Shown here: positions 11,001-18,559 of the stretch, piece by piece | How positions within the stretch are numbered: position 1 is the first letter of the stretch | How the letters are laid out: each line of letters starts with the position of its first letter | IMG/VR virus record: IMGVR_UViG_3300008113_000031 | Span: 29,786-93,785 of that record | DNA from: a virus | DNA length: 64,000 bases | Strand: one strand, 5' to 3' | Position numbers and translations under genes: made by a program | Notes under the pieces: model-generated | What the model saw: the letters and a program-made list of their open reading frames with translations, nothing else | What the model was told of the DNA's origin: nothing | The model's database searches: none

Positions 11001-13958
11001 TATGCAAGAGCATGGTTAGTTTTGAAGCCAAACAGAAAACTTGTAGGCGATGACAAATGGGATTTTAATCCAGTACTAAAAATGTTCCAAGCTTATATTG
11101 ATCCAAATGAAGACTACGCTAAGAGTAAAGATAAGTTTACAAAGCTTTTGGCACAAAATAGATCAGAAGGAAGCAGTGCAACAAACTTTATAGGCAAATG
11201 GGGAGAAGACATTAGTGGATTCTGGGATAAGAATATTGGTCCACTTTTCAGCGCTCTAGGTGATTCCCTTAGCGGTTTAGTAAACTTGTTTAGAATGTCT
11301 ATGATGCAGTTGGGGTATGGTTTATCTCAGGTTGGTCAAATGACAAAGCAGGCAAATATTCTAAACAAGGTTCTTAATGACTCTATATATTATTCCTTAG
11401 GAAGACCTGGTTCATTACTAAGAGCTGTTGATAACCCATTTACCAGAGAGTACGCAGAGCCTGTAATAGAAATTAGACAACCTTTCCAAAGGGTTCATTA
11501 TCTAAGTTCATTTTCTCATATTATTTCTAATGGTATAACAGAAAACTTAAACGGTGTTGCAACTATGGTAACTGCTGTTTCTGATGGAAAATATCCAGTT
11601 ACGGTTGCAATGGATAAGTCTGCTCCAGCAGAAAGACAGGTTGAGAAAACTGTTGAAACTGGTTTGTTTTTTGATAACGCCACTGGGTCTGGATTGTTTG
11701 GCGCACTTCATCCAATACTTCATCCATTTGAATTTGCTAGAGGAATTTCAAAATTTGCTCAAGGTACACCAGATGAAATGTTAGCCAGGAGAGTTGCGCT
11801 GGCCCATTTGAAAGAGTCACTAAAAGATATCTATACAGGGGAAATTCTAATAGTAGGCAATGCCGATATTAGACCTCATGATATAGTTTATCTTGCTGAC
11901 GTTTATGAGAGAATGTACGGCATGTTTGAAGTTGAGCAGGTTGTACATCACTTTACTTCTGAACTCGGCTTTGTAACATCCATAACTCCCAATGCTCTGG
12001 TGACAGTTAACGACCCCGCAAAATGGTTTATGTCTTCTTGGATTGGAACATGGATGCATATGCAATCATTAAGAAATGACACTAGACTATACATGGGTTC
12101 TCTTGGTTCTGGAGTTAATTCAATGGCGCAGATCAGTGTAGACGGTTTAGCAGACGCACTTCAAACCCAAATGGTTGGCGGTCTTCAGTTTACCCACGGA
12201 GCAGCAGCGTTGACAAAAGATATAATGGCGCATTTTACCTCTGAAGGAATAAACGACATTAATACTCAAGTTAAGGCTTTAGTAGCAGAAGGTTCTGCTG
12301 TGTCTTCTGGCAAAATTGCACTCGGAGGTATGGGTGCTATGTTTGCCGGAGCGACTGCCCTGGGTGCCACTGCAGCAGGAATTGCTTCTATGGCAATACC
12401 TGGAGCCGGTTTATTGGTTGGAGGAATTTCTGCTGGCCTTGGAGCTGGAGTTGGTGGAAAGTTAGCGTGGAAGGGCTGGACATGGATGAGAGATAATGTG
12501 TTGGATCAACACGGTTGCTACATTCAGTACCTTAACAAAAACGGTAAAGCCATGGATGCTGGGCTGGGTTTAAGCGGTCAAGGAATGGTAGTGGGAAGAT
12601 ATCATACTAAGAAGCTACTCCCAGGAATATTGGGCGTAAGTTCAAAGATTAGAACAGCAGAAGGGTATTCTTACATTAGAACTAATGATTTATTATCAAA
12701 ACTTGGTTGGAAAGAAAAAGAAATTAATGATCTAGTTAGGTATATAGACTTTGAAAACGCTCTAGTAAATACTCAAGTGTTAAGATATTCTGGAATTGGT
12801 CCAGAAAAAGCTGGACTTAATAGATTCTTTAAGGTTATTTGCAAAGTTGAAGATGTGCTTGACGGCGACACTATAGACGTAGTTGACTTGTTAGACACTT
12901 CTGGTAAAAAATTTAGAATAAGATTTGACGGAATAAACACTCCAGAAATTAATATTATTAAAACAGACTTGCATGTAAGCGGAAAGATGGCAAATATTAC
13001 AAATATACAAATTTCTTCAGGTAAAGCAACAATAACAACAGAGTCAAATCATAATTTTGAAAAAGACGAAGTATGCGCAATCGCCATAGATAACCCAGGT
13101 GGTTTTTACTTGTTAAATAGTTCTGCAAAAATTGAGGCTACTCCAACAGCAAACACTTTTATCGTATCAACTGTTCTTCCCGACAATGCACAAGCTAAAA
13201 CTGGAAAAGTTAGAGTGTATGCAAACAGTTCTGGAGACTTTATCAATTCTTCTTCGCCAGGTGGTAAAGCAAAAATGTTTACAAAGAACGCATTAAAGGA
13301 TAAGATATTTGTTCTTAGAATATCTCCAGAAAATGTAACAGCTTCTTTTACTGAGTTGGATTTTGAAGCCGGCTCTGCAAAGTCATTAGAGAGAAAAAAT
13401 ATAAACGGAGAATCTCTGCCAGCTTATTATGACAAAGATGTTTTTGGAGAAAGAATTCTTGGAGTTGTTTTCTACAAAACACCTGAACAGGTAATGGAGA
13501 CAATTATTAAAGAAACTAATTCTTTATTTGAAAAATATAAAAAAGCTTCTAATTCAGATTTAGTTTCGCAACTAGCTTCTAGTTTTTCTCCAGGAGTTTT
13601 TTCAGATAGATATTCTGATCTTTTAGAGCAAGCAAAAAATATTAATAAAACTAATTACTTTGCACAATATGCAACATCGCCTCTTAGTGCAAGTTCAGCC
13701 AGTTTTAAAAATACATATAATGCATATGTTTCCTTGAGGGTTGTTCAGTATATATATGAAAAAGTTTCTGAGTGGCCAAATGTTGAATGGGACGAGTACT
13801 ATGATGACGGAACTCCAGTTTCTTTAAACTATGAGTTAATTATCAACGGATTAGCAAAAGTCTATACAAAGGGACTTTTAATGGAGCAGCCGTCCGTTAT
13901 AGATTCATATGAAAATGCCGCCCTACCAAGTAGGGTAACAGTCAGGGAAGACAGATAA
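2031..13958 (+). CDS. Giant baseplate/tail hub protein with C-terminal nuclease-like domain
   Basis: A 3975-residue protein, the largest in the window. Residues about 503-663 and 1021-1156 look like two copies of one beta-rich tail-tip domain: both end in a Thr-Ile-Pro-Asn-(Tyr/Phe)-Pro motif followed by alternating hydrophobics. Residues about 1636-1695 resemble baseplate hub proteins of the gpD/gp27 type: a proline-glycine turn, a GYG motif, then FNG and a TAQSDA-like strand. Three glycine/alanine-rich hydrophobic stretches lie near residues 185-250, 1938-1981 and 3427-3480 and could touch membrane. From about residue 3603 there is a staphylococcal-nuclease-like region: DGDTI, then RFDGINTPE, then FGERILGVVF about 165 residues later, separated by a beta-rich insert. 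No in-frame CGG occurs in nearly 4000 codons. Lying upstream of lysin, spike and wedge genes, it is probably the central hub. The enzymatic role of the C-terminal domain is unproven. Confidence 0.85.
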   Translation: MAKVSIEKYLTASMATMSKAKYDSALKEVSTALTTALSVYSELKQKVQSDPNKRFANSFNTINPVNYSEESGGNLGLHNFWYIAFSEIERGYDEEFGGGSGGQDGRGNNVWGKPNTPSVATQNYIKNTIWPKVEKLLDIKNKYVNDEPNGENTIINAYDVDAFFNSYAAMGGQYNYYEWEDVDPAALLAGGTFLWQTIFETTSNEVGAKAGIYIKALAKVKIFGIAGKIGGASVLYGTLAGIIALLQGVKYKLENFDPITHTFKTTFAEDLINQAQSEITLANQLDAILSKYGIVFSIDQELSRKYGQVFSANITKYKSSFFRVMAPNDVLLEKDQTYIKGIWDRIRTSGLLDLALSATSIGEFARKRFSAGNNLLDPQLGSASQALDPVRDTLWLNDLVIVTQNLTRDPITLALVQAYFPSLSTLFFNASAAAADYSGGSEDDPINNIDELAKSLLRAFGTDKDGKPIFKPAWELTNTAQRIKKALEEFPFRENIPPKTPDIFHFRLGAANFYVPPVSINVSSQFKTGSLTSGAIRQKNSPKFNAGYKETTINVKLFFPNYEEIWGLSIDGIKDVTINKDFKIDFKEAGNEEKIDKFLSSLRGLVAAFKYAPILPVKSHYLNMVHGISGVALSSMSISTIPNYPFALVVDLELLNFNHKPFLPMIKDFNQAVHWGKFRHYMGKAAGSLHSYINESFLLPKPEDAEDPDPNLTRVTSQTPYYTKTSPTKLNNNVGNQESEVEPDLITDPYKDDIFTTNVIKEYRNGNNISLFIPERIQTKLFTPDTSSFRSDEERMLDDTGESMWDSLLKKIGIDINQSAGYYRSLGSVVQTSIEGSVSPSARRVVLESIELITAGVNKDTYMEKVYDYFAKAFVAENKSLLTQDEIDYILKDPNESTVQDYTSTAQTFKYRGKDLIINNSSSTGDETNYSLKDVRHLFKQASRNASSALDQLANEEADRKAATTGKSRDQFIDQAKEDIGRAFNVLVYNRFFKSGPIQQLMEAKRARQAKYQFNEWEVPMFKVDLDPKAVIVNGVSVTLGNNLAKMQLQMQEEPTYQHIGGKDSYINISMTVFGEKELIKIRKVFEHINGLARIEHSTGVIGFMGIKNIVAALAGVKYVMPLSYEVNTIPNFPHVYDVRMSLVDFDIFQQQRETISSKQQKEMIETFGTKRNPFLRIKQLWGAFNAYPDFPLSIKDSSGEVVGCLDPDYYFRSFEMFDEDIIEHLAPQQEKMKSFSITPKQLNTQSTTDHQKNVNRILNEIKTMVQNNELKKLKEYFDKEQIGLLEASAYVEGAVREFFSGQKKSLLIDFIKEYPDVDDKTATFGLTASLGSGSIKFNTAVGDLSYSDSSATQQIQNILETKDLVVSEDGYLSIDPDELTIHHTITYIPAEENPSDDKMPAFLYHANGYHLGYVSKSNNRFYFTVDGVRPVKSESGQDNDGKLSYVPISVPFSDADDPSKAYKKGEGSAHIDSLKGAGSNLADFSDPYSAGSGDGPEVMSTQAANSNVAKHWERMLVDTKYRDISGRMIRAFPTYMLWLIDEGGYFSGVKLFDNFYGLQSIIDFSVVQSEDILGDTLILRVSNLYSKLTTAESSRIFDAEEEFQNEQLTQLDGIESVLDKALNRSRNMLAHMESTYVVDINSIRLKPGVRVHLRGGYGANPNALQTIFNGTITSVENGEIVTITAQSDAIELSPIVNSTNKKGDSGKIDGGINTGFWLSEPRDLMVRLLTMGSSRTREAIAHATRGRIFSENKFGIRHFGQILYEPLNDLEAAKNEAVVSQVKDMYDSLGEASGNAWGMGSALGILSSGSNQGSGTMFGIGPEVRAPGVSLMRTLWANFSAQRDFEIFKRNIYPGNGTGIAQFLGGDLGDGWSTVASITPEDKPNERLEYIGRLTDYSWNEMVSKAGNGIFEGNPDAKQLVDINGKPNEIGNSNSSAGFAKVALGGAIAAAGIAVTGGLGAPIIGGVLATGGLAGVLSGRGGTSIFNAMGITSGSDDDLPGLDEVSFRAQTYMRTVWDLFQMCARLLPNYIVAVRPFEDRSTVFYGKPHWLYTSGVVPLTTGYPGTKRAQELGISSPKELDTDYILESTMKDINESSNPLADAAAFNQLDTSLISINDTLSQQLTSTEGGVYIPVDKIKDENGKGRIIAFGYQSTMEYRDNSGNPIAKLPSSHGYATVGYHLPVSSEEVTQVTLDEEQIKNHKQIDQLPLRYRFPFFTDRDDKIVLEDFAYYAIADQLGAWQNHHADYMKLVRDNASYNGVGGTKEETRWIELMKMETSLYTGVSTVDTGELRNFNGIPLAMKLLSGNIPSFKGLEQEVADKYIFQEKLGQAGLSGTSSVVRMPLPDNPALSSSAETRADLYDVLKDRPDFNTNAAGLRDWKAPKTPLEEQFYIAMKWPYKPSDAFSDQTIEQFIQSQGGYVPVGNAKSYQERKVMVYSPSTGKAVVCRPAYYLWGEQTVSIAKPSANDYTDNDDPTKNIVGGFDIFGNPRGGSSDDYGVLDGGGNALQLGYDIALSALVSPDAAYFLGMLNLTAAEKAIWSSGDRSKNEGDWHGAEDAIKSLAAAGVAPFPMPRKCYYAFVPDDMPLGVVPDFVMPIDEFSPPGQEVIHEYGSDKKIISFGAYKGKKTTINNSNYNPSGSSDGENFFEFKPSSAIEMEDVLNSVGKLEIAGNVLGTNGTFGPGTGDYFDLVRNQDWEGIENLKKVLEGELKDRSTFAQKRFSAVYDEAEPKSVEARNFYDEDYNPSVAVIAGNGRTLQQAMEVWDQFRAGYHTYSNVKEAFVRAYGLPAEGEESEQDLGTFLTGGFGLGKKLGDKGLTSGKQTPDQYIDGLEGRYSTQTTDSQESAAAADKDLKNLFQYYSESNNSAEDEFSLVFGDSFFANPDWVGSENAATQAALRGNPEKIRQGLEAARKDFIDNPDSKNGLISYFNELLNDKLDKILSIIRDSLSLSGVTDKEAQDQYIASIKTSRQLFLFMVGAFRNRMWSDPYARAWLVLKPNRKLVGDDKWDFNPVLKMFQAYIDPNEDYAKSKDKFTKLLAQNRSEGSSATNFIGKWGEDISGFWDKNIGPLFSALGDSLSGLVNLFRMSMMQLGYGLSQVGQMTKQANILNKVLNDSIYYSLGRPGSLLRAVDNPFTREYAEPVIEIRQPFQRVHYLSSFSHIISNGITENLNGVATMVTAVSDGKYPVTVAMDKSAPAERQVEKTVETGLFFDNATGSGLFGALHPILHPFEFARGISKFAQGTPDEMLARRVALAHLKESLKDIYTGEILIVGNADIRPHDIVYLADVYERMYGMFEVEQVVHHFTSELGFVTSITPNALVTVNDPAKWFMSSWIGTWMHMQSLRNDTRLYMGSLGSGVNSMAQISVDGLADALQTQMVGGLQFTHGAAALTKDIMAHFTSEGINDINTQVKALVAEGSAVSSGKIALGGMGAMFAGATALGATAAGIASMAIPGAGLLVGGISAGLGAGVGGKLAWKGWTWMRDNVLDQHGCYIQYLNKNGKAMDAGLGLSGQGMVVGRYHTKKLLPGILGVSSKIRTAEGYSYIRTNDLLSKLGWKEKEINDLVRYIDFENALVNTQVLRYSGIGPEKAGLNRFFKVICKVEDVLDGDTIDVVDLLDTSGKKFRIRFDGINTPEINIIKTDLHVSGKMANITNIQISSGKATITTESNHNFEKDEVCAIAIDNPGGFYLLNSSAKIEATPTANTFIVSTVLPDNAQAKTGKVRVYANSSGDFINSSSPGGKAKMFTKNALKDKIFVLRISPENVTASFTELDFEAGSAKSLERKNINGESLPAYYDKDVFGERILGVVFYKTPEQVMETIIKETNSLFEKYKKASNSDLVSQLASSFSPGVFSDRYSDLLEQAKNINKTNYFAQYATSPLSASSASFKNTYNAYVSLRVVQYIYEKVSEWPNVEWDEYYDDGTPVSLNYELIINGLAKVYTKGLLMEQPSVIDSYENAALPSRVTVREDR

Positions 13959-13959
13959 A

Positions 13960-15992
13960 ATGCCAGATTTTGATTACAACATAGACGATCTATCTGATAC
14001 GTCAACACTTGCAAATAAAACTTCCTCTGCTTTTTATCCATCGGGAGAACCATTAAAGACTAGCTATTCTGTTAGCGGTGACGTAAATAGGAGCTTAACT
14101 CAAAGAGACCTGCAAAGTGTCCTTTCTCGGAGACGCCTTATATAGATCTCCAAACTTTGCATTACAGGTATCCAATCAGAATACTCAGTCTAGTATTAAT
14201 TCAATATTAGCAGCAGTTGGTGGCCCCGACGCCCAAAACTTACAGATACAAGATCCCAATAGTCAGGACCCCAATGCTACTCTGACGGGGTCAGCGGCTG
14301 CAAATACTATTGTCTCAAAATCGTCATTAGGAAAGCAGTCTCTTTCATTTGGAACTAGAAACTTTCTGGGAGAATTGCAAAATAATACACAACAAGGCGC
14401 ATCTGGATCAAGTGATCATCAAGACACATCAAACTTCCCGTTTGATCCAACAAGAGGTGGTCAGTCTGAAGTTAGGGTAGTTACAATAAAGGAAAAGCTA
14501 TCAGATGAAGAAGCTAAAATATTTGATGAAAAAATAAAAGAATTAAAAGATAAAGATATATTAACAAGTCACGCAGTTCCATATAAGGCTAATTTTCCCC
14601 AAACAAGTGTTAGTCTTAAGGCAACTGGAGCTAGAGATGTTGCAGATTACGTTTCAGCACCAGACTTTAATTTTCAAAGCTATAATGGACAAACCGTATT
14701 ACCTTGCGCTTCATTGATAGAACTAATGCTTGCATTAGAGTCTAAGATAAGAATTAGGGGATCATTTGATTTAAATAGAGGGGCTTTAATATCCGGCGGA
14801 AAAGAAATTAAAGAAGGAGCCACCCTAAATGATCACTCAACGGGAAGAGGTATAGACGTTGGTTATCTGGGGCCAAATGACACTGAGGAATACAGTACTT
14901 GGAATAAAAATCTAGATGTAAACAGAAAAGCTTTTATCCTTCTCTTGGATACGTTGAATTCTATAGATCAGTCTCTTCATCCAGATTTGATTGTATTCGA
15001 CGACAGACTTGCAGATGAATTCGGAATGGCCAGGGGAATGTATGAAATTGACAATAAACAAGCAAACTTAAATGGAATACTTCAGAAAAAATACCCCAAC
15101 CTGAGAAAGATAGACTTCTGTCCAGATGGTGGGCACCAAAACCACTTTCATATTGCTTTTTCTCCTCAAAGAGCTGGAACATATCAAGATTATACGGAAA
15201 CAACTACTCCAACTGGTGGTTCGTCGGGTGATTTTGAAGGCGTTTCTGGTGGATCGTCAGGTGAACAGGCAGAAATCTTTAAAAACTTTATGAACTCAGA
15301 TGCAAAAATAAGCAACACCAACGCTTTATATAAAGCTTTAATTGATTACGGTGGCTTTAGGCCAGAAAGTGCTGCTATTTTTATGATGATAGCAGAGAGA
15401 GAGTCTAGGTGGGGTGTTTCTTCTTTTAATGGCAATCTTAATACCGGGGATTACTCAATAGGACTATGGCAAACAAACTTCCTTCGGAGTTCCAAAGTTT
15501 TTAACTAATATTATAGAACTACCAGTAGGCACACAAGGTGGAATTGTGAAAAAGAAGTACAGGGGTTACCAATTATTATTTAAAGATTATAAAACTTTAG
15601 GAATTAAGGATCAAGAAACAGCGCTTGCAAAAATTAGAGAAGTTGGAACAAAGGGTAAACCACTTGCAGATCCTAATCTGTGGACGGCAATAGGCCAAAT
15701 AGCAATATTAAAAATGCAAGTACAAGCATACCTCAATGATCCAGGTTTAAATAAAAGAGGTTGGTACTATACCCCTTGGGGTGAATATTCTGGGGCTAAT
15801 CAATATGGTTGGATTAGACATTTAAAATTTAAAACAGCAGTAGAATTCTATGTAAAAAATAACCCAGGTAAAACTGAAGAGGATCTTATAAAGCATTGTA
15901 AACCGTTTATACATAATATGCATCCTTCGAATACAGATGGCAAAGCAGTGTACGCTAGATGGCTGGCTGGAGAGGTTTTTGGAAACGAATGA
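13960..15992 (+). CDS. Tail lysin: M15-like peptidase plus lytic transglycosylase, two +1 shifts
   Basis: One gene of about 676 residues if the C of CGG is skipped at 14128 and again at 15485; unshifted it would stop after 60 residues. Residues about 270-400 carry zinc D-Ala-D-Ala peptidase (M15) signatures: HSTGRGIDV, and HNHFHIAF preceded by CPDGGHQ. Residues about 470-560 look like a lysozyme/SLT domain, with the catalytic-type Glu in AERES and the GDYSIGLWQ motif. The second shift site lies directly after that motif, so the unshifted product loses the rest of the transglycosylase fold. A Gly/Ser-rich linker (15220-15265) joins the two domains. Such a two-enzyme protein would cut peptidoglycan peptides and glycan locally during tail penetration. 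It starts two bases after the giant hub gene, and its last bases overlap the spike gene. Confidence 0.8.
14128..14130 (+). other. CGG-A +1 frameshift site (TCT C GGA)
   Basis: Codon 57 of the lysin gene. The unshifted frame stops at TAG four codons later. Skipping C gives GGA GAC GCC and 452 open codons. Confidence 0.8.
15485..15487 (+). other. CGG-A +1 frameshift site (CTT C GGA)
   Basis: Second site in the lysin gene, inside the transglycosylase-like domain just after the GLWQTN segment. The unshifted frame ends at TAA seven codons later. Skipping C gives GGA GTT CCA and opens the frame to 15992. Confidence 0.8.
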
Positions 15993-16346
15993 TATATCCA
16001 AAGTTTGATCAAAAAATTAATGAACAAATTCAGTCTTCAAGAATGCAAGAATCGAAGACTAGAATGGCCACTGTCGCATCTTATGATAGAATTAAGAATA
16101 CACTTACTTTAATTATGGAGTCTCATTACTCTGACACCATTGGAAATATAGTTGGAGATGTCCCATGTCCGTCTATATATCGGTGTTCAAACTGTATCTC
16201 CAGAACCTGGAGATAGGTGCATAGTGGGCTTTAGCGATGAGAACGAAAGATCTCCTTATATTATAAATTTTATAAATGATTTTCCAAACGAAAAAACAGT
16301 TAATATAGGAATAGCCAATACTGGAATACCAAGGTATATGATTTAA
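15989..16346 (+). CDS. Baseplate spike/OB-fold protein (gpV/gp5 type), +1 shift at 16181
   Basis: About 118 residues when CGG at 16181 is read with the C skipped; unshifted the product ends at 16216. The ATG overlaps the TGA of the lysin gene (ATGA), a usual coupling arrangement. After an N-terminal helix the sequence resembles the OB-fold domain of phage spike and baseplate assembly V proteins: a strand with MATVASYD, then PEPGDRCIVGF and a SPYIINFI strand, like the PxxGDxVxVxF followed by a RPxIxG strand of that family. The part after the shift supplies the family's key GDR strand, which supports one gene. It probably forms the base of the membrane-puncturing spike under the hub. Family assignment is by pattern only. 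Confidence 0.75.
16181..16183 (+). other. CGG-T +1 frameshift site (TAT C GGT)
   Basis: Codon 65 of the spike gene. The unshifted frame ends at TAG eleven codons later. Skipping C gives GGT GTT CAA and restores the OB-fold strand ending in GDRCIVGF. Confidence 0.8.
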
Positions 16347-16347
16347 A

Positions 16348-17001
16348 ATGTTAAATAGAAAAACTTTAAGAAATAACGAAACTCAAAATAGAGATAACTT
16401 TAATGAGGCAGAGGAATTAAGAAAAAGAAACTCATTTTCTAGAAGAGAAGTTGGCCTTACCCATCCGGATACAAGTGCTTTTGTTAGGTTAAATGACAGG
16501 GGAGAGGTTGAAATATTTGCAGGGGAAGAATTGGGAATTATTATCAGCCCCTCTTCAAGGTCTATATCAATATTTGCTGACGTTGTTAAAATAGTTACAA
16601 AAGAAGACTATGGATTAAGATGGAATAATATGAGTTTTAATTATTCAGGGGATGAATTCCACGAACCTTCTTTAGTTAAAACTAATGAAAAAGAAATAAA
16701 TTCAGGATTTAACTACGCTGACTATTATTTGGATACATTAGACGATTTTGAGCTTTTGGATAAAGAAACTAATGTTGTTACTATTAGTGGAGAGTTTGCT
16801 TTTTCAGATAATCCAATAGATTCAGAGTCAGTTTCTGCTGCTGTAATTTCAGGAAAAATATCTGAAGAAGACTACGCTTTACTTAAAGAATATGGCTTAA
16901 CAAACTCTCAAGAAAAAGTTAATTACATGAAAAAACTGCTTGAGTCTGGCTTTACCTTTAATCAAGCTAGAGAAAAAACAATGAGGGACAAAGGTGTCTG
17001 A
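16348..17001 (+). CDS. Baseplate-associated protein, unknown
   Basis: A 217-residue protein that begins two bases after the spike gene and overlaps the wedge gene by 8 bases. The N-terminal third is charged (many Arg, Asn, Glu). A beta-rich part follows (VRLNDRGEVEIFAG, then GIIISPSSRSISIFADVVKI), which looks like a short beta-helix or a spike-tip strand array. The C-terminus is helical and acidic. The position between spike and gp25-like wedge suggests a baseplate component, perhaps a spike tip or spike-hub adaptor. No family is recognised with confidence. Confidence 0.7.
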   Translation: MLNRKTLRNNETQNRDNFNEAEELRKRNSFSRREVGLTHPDTSAFVRLNDRGEVEIFAGEELGIIISPSSRSISIFADVVKIVTKEDYGLRWNNMSFNYSGDEFHEPSLVKTNEKEINSGFNYADYYLDTLDDFELLDKETNVVTISGEFAFSDNPIDSESVSAAVISGKISEEDYALLKEYGLTNSQEKVNYMKKLLESGFTFNQAREKTMRDKGV

Positions 17002-17374
17002 TTTATTTTTAACCCTAGATGGGGATTTGATGATTACTGGCAATAAAGACATAGCCAAGGTAAATACACCCATGCAAAATGATATTCAGCAGGTTTACGT
17101 TAGACTTATGACGGAACCCGGAGATTTCCACGCCTATCCAAGGTTAGGCTTAGACTTGTCAATGCTGTACGGAATGCCTCAAACTAAATCAACTGGCGAA
17201 ACTGGCAAAAGATTAATTCTAGCAGCCCTTGAAAGAGAGGGAGTTTTTAAAGGAAAAAATATTTCAGTAGAAGCAGTTCCAACAAGTCCTGACACAATAA
17301 GATTTGACGTTCATATTCAATCAGGTTCTTCAAATCCGATTACATTGAGTATTAAGCAAAGCCTAGGAGCATAA
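16994..17374 (+). CDS. gp25-like baseplate wedge protein
   Basis: A 126-residue protein with a GTG start at 16994 overlapping the upstream gene. It has the layout of the gp25/W-like baseplate family: an N-terminal strand with DLMITGN, then NDIQQVYVRLMTEPGDFHAYPRLGLDL, written here in pieces: a helix with two Gln, a TEPGD turn and the YPRLG motif close to residue 50. In this family the small protein links the wedge to the hub and nucleates sheath assembly. The next gene is a baseplate J-like protein, its usual neighbour. This is the strongest evidence for a contractile tail. Confidence 0.85.
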   Translation: MSDLFLTLDGDLMITGNKDIAKVNTPMQNDIQQVYVRLMTEPGDFHAYPRLGLDLSMLYGMPQTKSTGETGKRLILAALEREGVFKGKNISVEAVPTSPDTIRFDVHIQSGSSNPITLSIKQSLGA

Positions 17375-18544
17375 ATGCCTACAATAAACACTAAAACAAA
17401 AGAAGAAATAATAGTTAGAATTTTAAATGCACTAGAGCAAAATGCTAACATAACTGCTACATCACCTGGATCTATTGCCAGAGCTTTTGCTGACGCTTTT
17501 GGCACTGAAATGTTTTACCTATATGAATCTTTTAAAGAGGCAATTAGTCAAACTAGTCTTTCTACAGCATCTGGTAGGGGTTTAGATCTCATAGGTGAAA
17601 TGTATAATGTAAAAAGAAAGACGCTATCTGATCAATTAGTTTACGAAAGAACAACTGCCAACATAGAGTTTATATTAGATAAACCATACACTTCCGATAT
17701 TATTATACCTAAGGATACATTGGTGTACAATGATGTTGGATCATATAACTCAACTCAATATTCCTACAAAGTAGTTAATAGTATAACTATACTAGCGGGA
17801 GCAACCAAGGCGTATGGTATGGTTTCGCCAAATTTCCAGTCAAATGACCATGTTGCTTCTGTCGGCTCATTGACTAGACACAATTTTATTACTCCACCTG
17901 GAGTTATTATATTTTGTTCTAACCCCAAAGAAGTTTATCCAGTAATTAATTCTGAGTCTGACGATAACTATAGAAGAAGAATTCTCTCTGCTGTAAAAGT
18001 AAGTGCAACTGGAACAGTTGAAGCTCTCAGATTTGCTGCATTAGCTGTTAATGGAGTTAGGGACATAAGAATTAGAGAGGCATCTTATGGACTTGGATCT
18101 TGTGAAATTATATTAGTTCCAGAAGTTCCTGGTAGGATAGGAAATCTTCCTAGTTTAGTGAATGCAGCTGTGTCACAAATTAGACCTCTTGGAATTAGAA
18201 TGAACGTCTCTGTTGCTAACGCTGTTCCAGTTAGTATCAACGCAACTATTACTTTACCATTCGGCACTGCACAGAACCTAAGAACAGGTATACAAAATCA
18301 AGCTTCTATCTTTGTAAAAAGATATTTAAATTCTCTTACCATAGGAGATACAATGTCTATCCAAGAGGTGGAAAGACAAATAAGAATATCTTCTGATCTA
18401 ATTCGAAGTATAAACGTTACAACCATTACTGCACAAGGTACACCTATAAATAGAAAAGATTTTAGGCCTCAAACAGAAAGAGATTATATAGTTTCTGGCG
18501 ATATTTCTATAAACTCTGTTATAATTGGTGTGTCTAACTACTAA
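17375..18544 (+). CDS. Baseplate J-like protein (gp6/gp47 wedge family)
   Basis: A 389-residue protein beginning directly after the gp25-like gene. The first 80 residues show the family's helical start with a GSIARAFAD motif and a GRGLDLIGE motif. The middle has the J-type signature in which a tyrosine-arginine-arginine-arginine helix (YRRRI, about residue 200) is followed by ATGTVEALRFAAL and then a VRDIRI strand. The C-terminal part is a beta-alpha domain of the wedge ring. In known phages this protein forms the wedge ring of the baseplate that opens during sheath contraction. Length fits the family. No in-frame CGG. Confidence 0.85.
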   Translation: MPTINTKTKEEIIVRILNALEQNANITATSPGSIARAFADAFGTEMFYLYESFKEAISQTSLSTASGRGLDLIGEMYNVKRKTLSDQLVYERTTANIEFILDKPYTSDIIIPKDTLVYNDVGSYNSTQYSYKVVNSITILAGATKAYGMVSPNFQSNDHVASVGSLTRHNFITPPGVIIFCSNPKEVYPVINSESDDNYRRRILSAVKVSATGTVEALRFAALAVNGVRDIRIREASYGLGSCEIILVPEVPGRIGNLPSLVNAAVSQIRPLGIRMNVSVANAVPVSINATITLPFGTAQNLRTGIQNQASIFVKRYLNSLTIGDTMSIQEVERQIRISSDLIRSINVTTITAQGTPINRKDFRPQTERDYIVSGDISINSVIIGVSNY

Positions 18545-18559
18545 AGGTTGGTTTTATAA

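Noticed and set aside
15959-15992. A tenth shift between the lysin and the spike gene
   Set aside because: The lysin ends normally and the spike gene starts with an ATG overlapping its TGA; no shift is needed.
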